From Bacteroidales bacterium (GTDB lineage: Bacteria; Bacteroidota; Bacteroidia; Bacteroidales; Paludibacteraceae): 64,000 nucleotides of DNA. A program made the translations under genes and the position numbers. The stretch spans positions 1 to 64,000 of the forward strand of contig CAAGHA010000128.1 in NCBI GenBank assembly GCA_900769555.1, written 5' to 3'. Positions 24,759-33,598 of the stretch are shown here, one piece after another. Each line of letters opens with the position of its first letter. Position 1 is the stretch's first letter. The notes beneath the pieces were generated by a model. That model was not told the DNA's origin, did no database searches, and worked only from the letters and a program-made list of their open reading frames with translations.

Positions 24759-25133
24759 TTATTTTTCAATATCCCCTTTCCACTGTGCGATACCGGTATT
24801 CAGTTCATACACTTCAAATCCTTGAGTCACTAATTTTTGAGCTGCAATTTTGCTTCTTCTTCCTGAACGACAATAAACAGCAACAGGATGTTTCGTTTTT
24901 AGTTCTTTCCTTGCTTTTTCTTGAAAATCAGCTTGTCTCATATCTATATTTTGAGCTTTAGGTAGGTGACCTGTACTGAATTCTTGTGCCGTTCTAACAT
25001 CGATTAATTGAACTTTTTTCTTTTTTATTATTTTCGCAAATTCCTCATTATTAACGGATTGAAAATTATTTTCTTGAGAAAAAACAATTATAGATGCCAT
25101 TAAAGAAAGGAACAATAATATTATCTTTTTCAT
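24759..25133 (-). CDS. Exported rhodanese-domain protein
   Basis: This 124-residue protein has a signal peptide (MKKIILLFLSLMASIIVFSQ) and a single rhodanese domain with active-site loop CRSGRRS, so the catalytic Cys is present. It probably handles sulfane sulfur in the periplasm. It is the last gene of the PBP1A operon, 20 bp after guanine deaminase. Confidence 0.88.
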   Translation of the reverse strand: MKKIILLFLSLMASIIVFSQENNFQSVNNEEFAKIIKKKKVQLIDVRTAQEFSTGHLPKAQNIDMRQADFQEKARKELKTKHPVAVYCRSGRRSKIAAQKLVTQGFEVYELNTGIAQWKGDIEK

Positions 25134-25153
25134 TGCTTATTACAAATTAAGAG

Positions 25154-25627
25154 TTAGTATTCTATTTTATCCACTTTATTTTTCCATATTTCAAAAGCCT
25201 CCAAAGCCTCATCTCTAAGAATTTGAGTTCGTGGCATATTTCTTTTATCCGGTGTTTTATCTAATTCTTCGTAGATAAAATTATCATCAAAATCAATTGC
25301 TTTGGCGTCCTCTTTTTGGTTTGCGTAGAAGTACTTATCTATATGTGCCCAATACATAGCAGAAAGGCACATCGGGCATGGTTCACACGATGCATATAAA
25401 GTACAACCGGATAAATCAAACGTATTTAATTTTTTACAAGCTTTTCTAATAGCCATCACCTCTGCATGTGCAGTTGGGTCGTTGTTTAAAGTTACTTTAT
25501 TATTAGAACTTGCAACAATTTTTCCATCTTTTACAATCACGGCACCAAAAGGTCCTCCACCATTTTCAATGCTTTTCTTCGAGATTGCAATAGCTTTTCT
25601 CATGAATTTTTTATCTTCAGTCGTCAT
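25154..25627 (-). CDS. guaD: Guanine deaminase / nucleoside deaminase
   Basis: This roughly 157-residue cytidine-deaminase-fold protein has zinc motif HAEVMA and PCPMCLSA, plus GGGPFGAVIVKDGK. It fits bacterial guanine deaminase (GuaD), which makes xanthine from guanine. The C-terminal MPRTQILRDEALEAFEIW is typical. I use the ATG at 25627, which overlaps the upstream gene by 11 bp; an ORF start at 25666 would overlap more. Confidence 0.82.
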   Translation of the reverse strand: MTTEDKKFMRKAIAISKKSIENGGGPFGAVIVKDGKIVASSNNKVTLNNDPTAHAEVMAIRKACKKLNTFDLSGCTLYASCEPCPMCLSAMYWAHIDKYFYANQKEDAKAIDFDDNFIYEELDKTPDKRNMPRTQILRDEALEAFEIWKNKVDKIEY

Positions 25628-26909
25628 TTGATTCTTCTCCATCTTCTTCGTTGTCTGATTTTGCATTTAATTCTAGAGACTCATTGTTTTTGTATTTTCC
25701 GGCATTTGCATTATTTGCGATGTTTTTTAGCGCATCAATGGTATAATTTACATCCTCTAGTGTGTGCATTGCTGTCGGAATTAAGCGAATCATTATTTTA
25801 CCCTCATCAATGTATGGATAAACAATATTTACGCAAAAAATCCCATACGTCTCACGTAAATCCATCATCATCATGATTGCCTCTTGAATATTTTCCATAT
25901 TCATATAGACAGGTGTTACCATTGATTCTGTTTTACCGATTTCCAATCCCGCTTCGCGCAATCCCTTTTGCAAAGCTTTGGTAATTGTCCAAAGCTGACT
26001 TTGCAGTTCCGGATGATCTTTAATATATTCTAATCGGTTGATAGCGCTTGCAGTAAGAATTGACGGAAGAGCCTCTGAGAACGTTTGTGATCGCATGTTG
26101 TAGCGTAAGTAGTTGATTAAATCTTCACTTCCTGCAATAAATCCTCCTGATATACTCATTGCCTTTCCAAAGGTTCCCACCATCAAATCAATCTTATTTT
26201 GAACACCAAAATAATCTGCTACACCTATTCGATTAGGACCTATCGTACAAAATCCATGAGCATCTTCAACCAATAGTAAGAAGTTGTATTTTTCTTTTAA
26301 CTTAACAATCTTATCCAATGGAGAAAATTCGCCTGTAACACCAATAACACCTTCTGTAACGAAGAGGACACCACCATTGTTTTCCTCCGCAACAGCACAA
26401 GCTTTTTTTACCTGTTCCTCGATATCTGCAATATCATGCTTTGTATAGATAAATCTTCTGTTGGAATGAAGACGAATTCCATCTTTAATACTCGAATGAA
26501 CATCGTGACTATACACAACAGCATCATTGTTTGTACAAAGAGAATCGATTGTTGAAATCATCCCCTGATAAAAGGAATTCAAGACAAACGCATCCTCCAT
26601 TTGAACAAACTCAGAAATTTTACTTTCCAACTCTTCATGAAGAATGGTCTGGCCGGTCATCATTCGAGATCCCATAGGAGTGGAAAACCCGTATTGAGTT
26701 GCTAATTCGATATCTAATTGTTTAATTTCGGGGTTATTGGCTAATCCGTAATAATTATTGATACTCCAATTTAATACATTTTTTCCCCTGAATGTCATCC
26801 TTGGACCCAATTCGCCCTCCAACTTGGGAAACATAAAATAGCCATGGGCGTGTTTGCTCCATTGCCCTAATACTCCCATATTATTCAAAACTCTCTCTGC
26901 TATTTCCAT
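25617..26909 (-). CDS. Alpha-oxoamine synthase family PLP enzyme
   Basis: This 430-residue class II aminotransferase-fold enzyme has VEDAHGFCTIG for the Asp-His contacts and the PLP lysine in GTFGKAMSISGGF. The family includes serine palmitoyltransferase, 2-amino-3-ketobutyrate ligase and KAPA synthase. No biotin genes are nearby, and the family is used for sphingolipid-like or related condensation in Bacteroidales, so that role is possible but unproven. The C-terminal about 35 residues are Asn/Glu/Asp-rich and may be unstructured. Confidence 0.85.
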   Translation of the reverse strand: MEIAERVLNNMGVLGQWSKHAHGYFMFPKLEGELGPRMTFRGKNVLNWSINNYYGLANNPEIKQLDIELATQYGFSTPMGSRMMTGQTILHEELESKISEFVQMEDAFVLNSFYQGMISTIDSLCTNNDAVVYSHDVHSSIKDGIRLHSNRRFIYTKHDIADIEEQVKKACAVAEENNGGVLFVTEGVIGVTGEFSPLDKIVKLKEKYNFLLLVEDAHGFCTIGPNRIGVADYFGVQNKIDLMVGTFGKAMSISGGFIAGSEDLINYLRYNMRSQTFSEALPSILTASAINRLEYIKDHPELQSQLWTITKALQKGLREAGLEIGKTESMVTPVYMNMENIQEAIMMMMDLRETYGIFCVNIVYPYIDEGKIMIRLIPTAMHTLEDVNYTIDALKNIANNANAGKYKNNESLELNAKSDNEEDGEESNDD

Positions 26910-26912
26910 CGT

Positions 26913-29297
26913 TTAATCGAATAAAATCATTTCAGACTCTTCACTTTCAATTGCTATCTCTCCTGAGCCTTTAGGACAATCATATTTATTATTCAAAACA
27001 AACTGTTCTGTTCTTGAATACCCCAATGTTGAGTCATTATATACTTTGTTCATGAATTTTCCCCATATAGGTAAGGCTGTTGCAGATCCCTGTCCATTTC
27101 TTAGATTATCAAAATGGATGTCGCGGTCTTCTCCACCTACCCAAACTCCGGTAATCAGACTCGGAACGTAGGCAATAAACCATCCGTCTGAATTATTCTG
27201 AGTGGTACCGGTTTTTCCTGCGATAGGAGTTTCCCATCCTAAACTATAATCATAACGTCTTGTTCTAAGTCTCAATCCTGTTCCGCCATTAATAACACCT
27301 TGCAACATTGTTGTCATTTTTGATGCTGTTTCTTCACTCAATATTTCATTCATACGAGGAACAAATGTCGAGATTACATTTCCGTTATTATCCTCAATGC
27401 GAGTTACAAACAATGGCTCAATATGAATCCCTTTATTGGCAAATGCAGTGTAGGCAGATGCCATTTCGCAAATCGACACATCTGCAATACCCAAGCATAA
27501 TGCCGGTACCGGGTCAATGTGGTTTTTTAGACCGAAAGAGTGTAATATTTTAGCAAAACTTTCCGGCTGTAATTGTTTTATCAAGTAAGCTGAAATCCAA
27601 TTGTTTGAAGTTTGTAAAGCTCTTTTTAGTGTAATCATCTTGCCAATCTCTTCTTTCCCTGCCTCTCCGTAAGGAACATTTCTTGGTTCCCAAATCTCTC
27701 CGGAAGGAAGTAAAACTTGCGGTTGAATATTTGGAACCTCATCGCAAGGAGACATACCCTCTTCCATCGCTAATGCATATAGATAAGGTTTAATAGTGGA
27801 TCCTACTTGACGTCTTCCAACTGTTACCATGTCATATTGGAAATAATTGAAGTTTGGACCACCAACGTATGCTTTTACATGACCATTTCTAGGGTCTATA
27901 GACATCATACCTGAGCGCAAGAAGAATTTCTGATAGCGAATTGAATCCATTGGAGTCAGCACCGTATCCTTATTTCCTTCTTCCCAATCAAAAACTTGCA
28001 TTGGAACAGGTGTATTAAATGCCTCTTTTATCTCAGCATCACTTTTGCCCTCTCTCTTCATGTGTCGATAACGATCGGTTAATCTCATTGCTTTAGATAA
28101 AATTGAGTCAACCTGAGCTTGCGTTGATTTATTGGAGAATGGTGCTTTTTTGTTCTTTAAACCACTTTTTTCTTTGAAGAATAATGGTTGTAGGTATCCT
28201 CCTAAATACTCTTCAACAGACTCTTCAGCATACTGTTGCATACGAGAATCCAACGTGGTGTAGATTTTTAATCCATCAACGTATAAATTATAGGATGAAC
28301 CATCCGGTTTTGTGTTTTTATGACACCAACCATATAGAGGATCAGTTTCCCACGCCAATGAATCTTCATAATATTTTTGATTCATCCATTTAGGATATTT
28401 ACTTCGTTCCGGTTTTTTGGCTGTCATTATTTTTCTAAGATATTCACGGAAATAGGGCGCTAATCCCAATTTATGATCAACTTTCTGGTAGTTTAATGTG
28501 ATATCCAAGGCAGAAAGAGAATCACACTCAGCCTCACTAATCTTACCATTTACAGCCATTTGTGAAAGAACGATATTACGACGATTTTTACTAGCCTCTT
28601 TGGTTTTTTGTCTGACCGGGTTGTAACGAGTTGGGTTTTGCAACATTCCCACCAACAAAGCAGCTTCCTCAATATTCAACTCATTAGGCGCTTTGTTGAA
28701 GTAAATTTGTGTTGCAGATTTGATACCTACAGCATTATTTAAAAAGTCAAATTTATTGAAGTACATTGTGATGATTTCATCTTTCGTGTAATATTTTTCA
28801 AGTTTTGTAGCAATCACCCACTCGGTTAATTTTTGGTAAACACGTTCCCATTTTGTTTTTGCAGTTGGTGTAAACAATAGCTTTGCTAACTGTTGGGTAA
28901 TAGTACTACCACCACCGGTGCTTTGTCCCATGAGAAGAGTTTTTACACCAACTCGGGCTAAAGCTTTTTCATCAATTCCTGAGTGCTCGTAATAGCGAAT
29001 GTCTTCAGTAGCAATCAACGCATCAATTAGGTGTGGAGACAAATCTTTGTAGGGCGTATATACGCGATTTTCCTGACTTTGAAAATAACGACCTAAAACC
29101 TTCCCATCACTAGAATAAATCTCTGATGCAAATTTATTTTTAGGATTCTGTAACTCCTCAATAGGTGGAAGATATCCGATTTTTCCATCGTTTATTGATT
29201 TAAATAGAATAAAGATAGATGCTATTCCAATAAAGAATAAAATCCATAAACCTATTAGTATTTTTATGCCAATACCTACCTTTTTATTTTCTGCCAT
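26913..29297 (-). CDS. Penicillin-binding protein 1A (bifunctional)
   Basis: This 794-residue class A PBP has an N-terminal membrane anchor (KILIGLWILFFIGIASIFIL). A family 51 transglycosylase follows with the catalytic Glu in IATEDIRYYEHSGID and the motif STITQQLAK. The transpeptidase has the active Ser in GSTIKPYLYA, SNN in TSNNWISAYL and KTGTTQ. It polymerises and crosslinks peptidoglycan. I use the ATG at 29297; an ORF start at 29324 is upstream of the predicted transcription start. It heads a four-gene operon. Confidence 0.93.
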   Translation of the reverse strand: MAENKKVGIGIKILIGLWILFFIGIASIFILFKSINDGKIGYLPPIEELQNPKNKFASEIYSSDGKVLGRYFQSQENRVYTPYKDLSPHLIDALIATEDIRYYEHSGIDEKALARVGVKTLLMGQSTGGGSTITQQLAKLLFTPTAKTKWERVYQKLTEWVIATKLEKYYTKDEIITMYFNKFDFLNNAVGIKSATQIYFNKAPNELNIEEAALLVGMLQNPTRYNPVRQKTKEASKNRRNIVLSQMAVNGKISEAECDSLSALDITLNYQKVDHKLGLAPYFREYLRKIMTAKKPERSKYPKWMNQKYYEDSLAWETDPLYGWCHKNTKPDGSSYNLYVDGLKIYTTLDSRMQQYAEESVEEYLGGYLQPLFFKEKSGLKNKKAPFSNKSTQAQVDSILSKAMRLTDRYRHMKREGKSDAEIKEAFNTPVPMQVFDWEEGNKDTVLTPMDSIRYQKFFLRSGMMSIDPRNGHVKAYVGGPNFNYFQYDMVTVGRRQVGSTIKPYLYALAMEEGMSPCDEVPNIQPQVLLPSGEIWEPRNVPYGEAGKEEIGKMITLKRALQTSNNWISAYLIKQLQPESFAKILHSFGLKNHIDPVPALCLGIADVSICEMASAYTAFANKGIHIEPLFVTRIEDNNGNVISTFVPRMNEILSEETASKMTTMLQGVINGGTGLRLRTRRYDYSLGWETPIAGKTGTTQNNSDGWFIAYVPSLITGVWVGGEDRDIHFDNLRNGQGSATALPIWGKFMNKVYNDSTLGYSRTEQFVLNNKYDCPKGSGEIAIESEESEMILFD

Positions 29298-29321
29298 ATC
29301 AATCAAATTATATTTTCCGAA

Positions 29322-29329
29322 CAAAAGTA
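29322..29329 (-). promoter_or_regulatory. -7 box for the PBP1A operon
   Basis: The minus strand reads TACTTTTG, placing transcription initiation near 29315. Confidence 0.55.
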
Positions 29330-29341
29330 AGAAAATTATTG

Positions 29342-29349
29342 TACTTTTG
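29342..29349 (+). promoter_or_regulatory. -7 box for the Yip1/smpB operon
   Basis: TACTTTTG followed by CACG is divergent from the PBP1A promoter and 105 bp before the ATG at 29454. Confidence 0.55.
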
Positions 29350-29453
29350 CACGTTGTAATTGTTATAATTTTTATTAAACAACTTTTTATCTCTCTTTGT
29401 CGTTTTTTGTAAAGCGATAGTAGATGAGATGAATTGGAGAAATTTTATAATTT

Positions 29454-30035
29454 ATGATAAAACAAATTTTTAGAAGAATTTATGACTTGTTGTTTTATCC
29501 TCAGCCAACATGGGAGAAGATTAGAACTGAAAATATAGATGGAAATAAATTGAGGAGAGAATTCTATTTACCCTTGATTTTGATGGTGATTGTTTGTGCT
29601 GTTTTAGGGTCTATTGGTAGCTTTTTGCAAGAAGTTCACGTGGATTTTGTAACTCTTTTTCTGAGATGTATGCAAGATGTTGTGGTCTTTTTTTCTGCCT
29701 ATTTTTTAGGTTTTTTTGTGATGTCATTATTTCTTAATGAGTTATTGGCATCTCACTTTTTTAATATAGAGAGGAATTTGCAAAAATGTTTCACATTTTT
29801 TGCCTATTCGTCTGTTTTAATGTGGTGTATAAAGGCATTGGTTTTGCTTTTCCCAAATTTGATTTTTTTATATTTGTTGAATTTTTATGCCTTTTATTTG
29901 GTGTGGACGGGAGGTATAGTTTTATTTGATAAATTAAAGGGCGATCAAACGGTTCGTTTTACTTTAATAGCAACAGTTTTACTCTATTTTATCCCAATGG
30001 GAATAGAGTGGGTGATGTTAAAATTGATTTCGTAA
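29454..30035 (+). CDS. Yip1-family-like membrane protein
   Basis: This 193-residue protein has about five hydrophobic helices (for example LILMVIVCAVLGSIGSFL and FIPMGIEWVML) and the N-terminal YDLLFYPQPTWEKIR typical of bacterial YIP1/DUF1282 proteins. The function is unknown. It is followed by smpB after 22 bp. Confidence 0.75.
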   Translation: MIKQIFRRIYDLLFYPQPTWEKIRTENIDGNKLRREFYLPLILMVIVCAVLGSIGSFLQEVHVDFVTLFLRCMQDVVVFFSAYFLGFFVMSLFLNELLASHFFNIERNLQKCFTFFAYSSVLMWCIKALVLLFPNLIFLYLLNFYAFYLVWTGGIVLFDKLKGDQTVRFTLIATVLLYFIPMGIEWVMLKLIS

Positions 30036-30057
30036 TGCATTCTTTTAGGAAGAGTAT

Positions 30058-30516
30058 ATGGATAAACTGAAAAATAATATTTTGATTCGTAATAAAAGGG
30101 CTTCTTTTGATTATGAATTAGTTGATTTTTACAAAGCAGGTATTGTGTTAGTTGGAACGGAGATTAAGTCGATTCGTTTAGGGAAAGCGAGTTTAGTGGA
30201 TACTTTCTGTTTCTTTAATAATGGCGAACTATGGGTGAAAAACATGAATATTTCAGAGTACTTTTATGGGACTTATAATAATCATTTGCCTCGTAGAGAT
30301 CGTAAATTGTTATTATCTAAAAAAGAGTTGTTGAAAATTCGAAGACAAACAAAAGATACCGGTTTTACAATTGTTCCAACAAAGTTGTATATTAACGAAA
30401 AAGGGTTGGCTAAGATGGAAATAGCTGTTGCCAAAGGTAAAAAAGCATATGATAAGCGAGATTCTTTGAAAGAGAAAGATGATAAGCGAAGTATGGATCG
30501 TGCCATGAAACGTTAG
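30058..30516 (+). CDS. smpB: SsrA-binding protein SmpB
   Basis: This 152-residue protein begins ILIRNKRASFDYELVDFYKAG and carries LVGTEIKSIRLGKASL and the basic C-terminal tail (KAYDKRDSLKEKDDKRSMDR) that enters the ribosome decoding path. It binds tmRNA and starts trans-translation. The tmRNA gene itself is not in this window. Confidence 0.95.
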   Translation: MDKLKNNILIRNKRASFDYELVDFYKAGIVLVGTEIKSIRLGKASLVDTFCFFNNGELWVKNMNISEYFYGTYNNHLPRRDRKLLLSKKELLKIRRQTKDTGFTIVPTKLYINEKGLAKMEIAVAKGKKAYDKRDSLKEKDDKRSMDRAMKR

Positions 30517-30521
30517 TGGTG

Positions 30522-31967
30522 ATGGAGAAAAAGGTGCTGATAAGAATGAAAGAGGCACAGCCTCGTATTTTTGGATTAAGTTTTCCGGAGGGTGTTGATT
30601 GGGATGTTTCTAAAGGTGAGCAGTGGTGCGTAATAGGAATTAATGGGGCAGGAAAAACATTGTTGGCAGATTTTTTGAGTGGAAAGTATGCTATAGGTAA
30701 GGGGGAAATTGAATATTTGTTTTGGAGTGATGAGGTAAAATGTGCTACTCAAAAATTATACCCCACAGAGTTGATTAGAAAAGTCTCTTTTGAGTCGGCC
30801 TACCTTTTGTCTGATTATCGAAATTTGTATTATCAACAGCGTTTTCATGCATTAGAAAATGAAACAACACCTACTGTGGAAGAGTTGCTTTCGAGTGTAA
30901 ATGTAGAACAATCGTATCTCTATTGGTTATGTAAAAAGTTGCATTTGCATGTTCTTTATTCCAAACGATTAATAATGCTTTCGTCCGGAGAGTTGAGGCG
31001 ATTGTTGATTCTTTTAGCATTGGCATCTCGCCCTAAGGTGGTTATTTTTGATAATCCCTTTATTGGTTTGGATGTCAATATGCGTGAGGAGTTGGAACTG
31101 TTTTTTGAAGAGTTATCTCAATTTCAGACAATGATATTTCTTGTGCCTGCAAAAAAAGAGATTCCCAAAGTTGCAAATCGATTTTTATTGGCAGATGGTT
31201 TGAAGTATCGGATCATTGATTCTCTTGATGATTTTACTGAAAATACTATCTCTGATGCGATGGATGTACATTTGCCACAACCTTTATGGAAAGATCATTC
31301 TGAATCTGAGTATTTGTTCCGAATGAAGAATATTAATGTGGATTACAACGGAATAAAGGTTTTTTCTGATCTTAATTGGGAAGTAAAACGAGGTGAAAAA
31401 TGGGCCTTGTTGGGTAGAAATGGATCCGGGAAATCTACGTTATTAAGTCTATTGGCTGCAGATAACCCCAAGGGATATTCGTTGAATTTGGAAATTTTTG
31501 GTCGGAAGAGAGGAACAGGAGAAAGTATTTGGGATATAAAGAAACATATTGGATACATTTCATCAGAGATGCATCTCTATTTTAGAGAGGATCAACCATG
31601 TCTAAAAATAGTGGCTTCTGGTTTATTTGATACGATGGGGTTGTTTCGTTCTTGCAGTGAAGAACAGAATGAGTTGGCATTAGAGTGGATGAAACTATTA
31701 GAGATTGATTATTTGAAAGATCGTTCGTTTTTAAAAATTTCCGGAGGAGAGCAACGTTTGGTGTTGTTGGCGAGGACAATGGTGAAAAATCCGGATCTTT
31801 TGATATTGGATGAACCTTTACATGGTTTAGATTTTTATCATAAGTCGTTGGCAAGAAGAGTAATTGATAGATATTCAGAACAAGAGGGGAAAAGTTTGAT
31901 TTATGTTACGCATAGAGAAGACGAGATTCCTGAAAGTGTAGATCATGTTTTTGTCTTAAAGCGATAA
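30522..31967 (+). CDS. Two-domain ABC ATPase, ModF-like
   Basis: This 481-residue protein has two ABC ATPase domains and no membrane segment. The first has GINGAGKTLLADFLSGKY and a weakened Walker B (VVIFDNPFIGLD). The second has GRNGSGKSTLLSLL, signature ISGGEQRLVLLAR and LLILDEPLHGLD. This arrangement matches ModF (PhrA), a protein of unclear role sometimes linked to molybdate. The first domain has Asn in place of the catalytic Glu after Walker B, so it may hydrolyse ATP poorly. The ATG at 30522 is preferred over two GTG codons just before it. Confidence 0.8.
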   Translation: MEKKVLIRMKEAQPRIFGLSFPEGVDWDVSKGEQWCVIGINGAGKTLLADFLSGKYAIGKGEIEYLFWSDEVKCATQKLYPTELIRKVSFESAYLLSDYRNLYYQQRFHALENETTPTVEELLSSVNVEQSYLYWLCKKLHLHVLYSKRLIMLSSGELRRLLILLALASRPKVVIFDNPFIGLDVNMREELELFFEELSQFQTMIFLVPAKKEIPKVANRFLLADGLKYRIIDSLDDFTENTISDAMDVHLPQPLWKDHSESEYLFRMKNINVDYNGIKVFSDLNWEVKRGEKWALLGRNGSGKSTLLSLLAADNPKGYSLNLEIFGRKRGTGESIWDIKKHIGYISSEMHLYFREDQPCLKIVASGLFDTMGLFRSCSEEQNELALEWMKLLEIDYLKDRSFLKISGGEQRLVLLARTMVKNPDLLILDEPLHGLDFYHKSLARRVIDRYSEQEGKSLIYVTHREDEIPESVDHVFVLKR

Positions 31968-31981
31968 GATTTTTCGAAAAC

Positions 31982-32018
31982 AAAATCATCTTGACCTAAT
32001 TTATAGAATTTACCTTAA
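31982..32018 (-). repeat. Dispersed-element left end, inverted
   Basis: The reverse complement begins TTAAGGTAAATTCTATAAAT and continues TAGGTCAAGATGATTTTG, nearly the same as the left 40 bp of the element at 38805. It starts 15 bp after the ABC gene stop. Confidence 0.7.
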
Positions 32019-32107
32019 TAATTTTGAATAAAGCCATTTGGTTTTCGTAAATTATTCTTATATTGCGATAATTAACAATAAGTATAAATAATTAATTAAT
32101 AGGTGTT

Positions 32108-32542
32108 ATGAAAATGAGAATACTTAAAATATTAATGGTAATTGGATTGTTTGGATTTGGAACAATCTGTTTTGCTCAGAAGAATAGAGGACCTAAATTT
32201 CTTGTAATAGAAGGCGTTTCTGCTTGTGATACGGTTTGGGTTATTCTTGATAAAAATCCGGAGTATCCCGGGGGTATGCCGGAATTATATCATCTTATAA
32301 ATACAAGGATGAAAAATCCGCAAGACTTAAATCCATTGATTACAACACATCGACTTATGATTCGTCTTCTTGTAGATGCTGATGGAAATGTAGTAGAGAA
32401 GAAGGTGTTGCGACCATTGGATCCGGAGCGTACCGCAGATGTGATGCAGTCAATAGAGAAGTTGCCAAAATTGATTCCGGGCGAGAAGAAGGGGAGAAAA
32501 GTATGTTCATATCTTATGGTAAGTGTCAATTTTTCTCATTAA
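32108..32542 (+). CDS. Exported TonB C-terminal-like protein
   Basis: This 144-residue protein has a signal peptide (ILMVIGLFGFGTICFAQ). The mature domain contains EYPGGMPELYHLINTRM and LMIRLLVDADGNVVEKKVL, the pattern of Bacteroidetes TonB C-terminal domains. It lacks the N-terminal membrane anchor and Pro-rich stalk of a working TonB, so it is a free periplasmic module of unknown role. Confidence 0.7.
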   Translation: MKMRILKILMVIGLFGFGTICFAQKNRGPKFLVIEGVSACDTVWVILDKNPEYPGGMPELYHLINTRMKNPQDLNPLITTHRLMIRLLVDADGNVVEKKVLRPLDPERTADVMQSIEKLPKLIPGEKKGRKVCSYLMVSVNFSH

Positions 32543-32597
32543 ATTGTTTGATGTAATTGTAATATATTTAACTTTTGTTCGATATTGAGTGTTATTT

Positions 32598-32795
32598 TAG
32601 GTGAGTTCTGTCAATTAGGTCGAGGTGATTTTGAAGAGCATTTGAGTTAGATTGTTTATATTTAAAAAGGAGCGATGCGAGCATCGTAACTGAATGAATA
32701 GGAGTAAGATAAATATAATGAATTCAGAAATATTCGAAATAGATCTATTCCAAATGAAAAATAGGAATTTTAGAATTTCTTTTAATAAAATTTCT
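32598..32795 (+). mobile_element. Near-complete but degenerate copy of the dispersed MITE-like element
   Basis: It aligns end to end with the copy at 38805. Shared blocks include GGTCGAGGTGATTTTGAAGA, the hairpin CGATG-CGAG-CATCG, AATGAATAGGAGTAAGATAA and AAATATTCGAAAT. The termini are eroded (TAGGTGAGTTCTGTCAATTA on the left). It ends about 20 bp before the rplU -7 box and fills most of the 355-bp gap at 32543-32897. Confidence 0.75.
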
Positions 32796-32814
32796 CCAAA
32801 TAAAAAAAAAGTTT

Positions 32815-32822
32815 TACTTTTG
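32815..32822 (+). promoter_or_regulatory. -7 box for rplU-rpmA
   Basis: TACTTTTG followed by CATCC. The leader would be about 70 nt. Confidence 0.65.
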
Positions 32823-32828
32823 CATCCG

Positions 32829-32897
32829 ATTTTTCCTACGTGGTACGAATAAGTGGCGAAAGTCCACCACCGGAAGTAACTTTAATAGTATAATTAA
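32829..32897 (+). promoter_or_regulatory. Candidate structured leader of the rplU operon
   Basis: Between promoter and start codon, GTGG at 32853-32856 pairs with CCAC at 32864-32867 around CGAAAGT. An outer GTG at 32840-32842 can pair with CAC at 32868-32870, or GTGGT with ACCAC as an alternative. Ribosomal protein leaders are often autoregulatory; L21 binding here is an inference. Confidence 0.4.
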
Positions 32898-33209
32898 ATG
32901 TACGCTATTGTAGAAATTGCAGGACAACAATTCAAGGTTGAAAAAGACCAAAAGTTGTATGTTCATCGTTTAGACGCAGAACGTGGTTCTGTTGTTGAGT
33001 TTGACAAAGTGTTATTGATTGACAATGACGGAAAAGTAGTAGTTGGTTCTCCTGTAGTGGAGGGTGCGAAAGTAACTGCAGAGGTTGTTTCTCACGTAAA
33101 GGCTGACAAGGTAATCGTTTTCCACAAGAAGAGAAGAAAAGGATACCGTAAAAAGAATGGTCATCGTCAATGTATGACAGAGTTGAAAATTAATAACGTA
33201 GTTGCTTAA
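32898..33209 (+). CDS. rplU: 50S ribosomal protein L21
   Basis: The 103-residue protein begins MYAIVEIAGQQFKVEKDQ and ends with the basic RRKGYRKKNGHRQ segment. It is a structural protein of the large subunit, co-transcribed with rpmA. Confidence 0.97.
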   Translation: MYAIVEIAGQQFKVEKDQKLYVHRLDAERGSVVEFDKVLLIDNDGKVVVGSPVVEGAKVTAEVVSHVKADKVIVFHKKRRKGYRKKNGHRQCMTELKINNVVA

Positions 33210-33227
33210 CTTTAAAAATTAGAGAAA

Positions 33228-33491
33228 ATGGCACACAAAAAAGGTGTTGGTAGTTCCAAGAACGGTCGTGAGTCAGCAAGTAAGCGACTCGGAGTTAAAT
33301 TGTATGGAGGTCAATTTGCGAAAGCAGGTAATATTTTGGTTCGTCAACGTGGTACAGTTCACCACCCGGGTGAAAATGTTGGTATCGGAAAGGATCATAC
33401 ATTATTTGCATTAATTGATGGAACAGTAGTTTTTAGAAAGAAAAAAGATAATCGCTCTTACGTTTCTGTAGATCCTATTTCTGCTGAATAA
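33228..33491 (+). CDS. rpmA: 50S ribosomal protein L27
   Basis: This 87-residue protein begins MAHKKGVGSSKNGRESASK, with RLGVKLYGGQ and HHPGENVGIGKDHTLFAL. Its N-terminus reaches the peptidyl transferase centre. There is no processed N-terminal extension like that of Firmicutes. Confidence 0.97.
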   Translation: MAHKKGVGSSKNGRESASKRLGVKLYGGQFAKAGNILVRQRGTVHHPGENVGIGKDHTLFALIDGTVVFRKKKDNRSYVSVDPISAE

Positions 33492-33514
33492 TTAGGAGTG
33501 TTTCGTCTTAAAAT

Positions 33515-33550
33515 GAAAAAAAAGTGTACCGATTCGGTGCACTTTTTTTA
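33515..33550 (+). terminator. Rho-independent terminator of rplU-rpmA
   Basis: AAAGTGTACCG pairs with CGGTGCACTTT (one G-U) around ATT, followed by a T run. Confidence 0.88.
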
Positions 33551-33598
33551 TTTTTTTGTATATTCGCAACGTTTTTACATAATTTAAGTTTTAAAACC

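Noticed and set aside
32108..32542. Functional TonB energy transducer
   Set aside because: There is a cleavable signal peptide but no retained membrane anchor or Pro-rich spacer, so only the C-terminal fold is supported.
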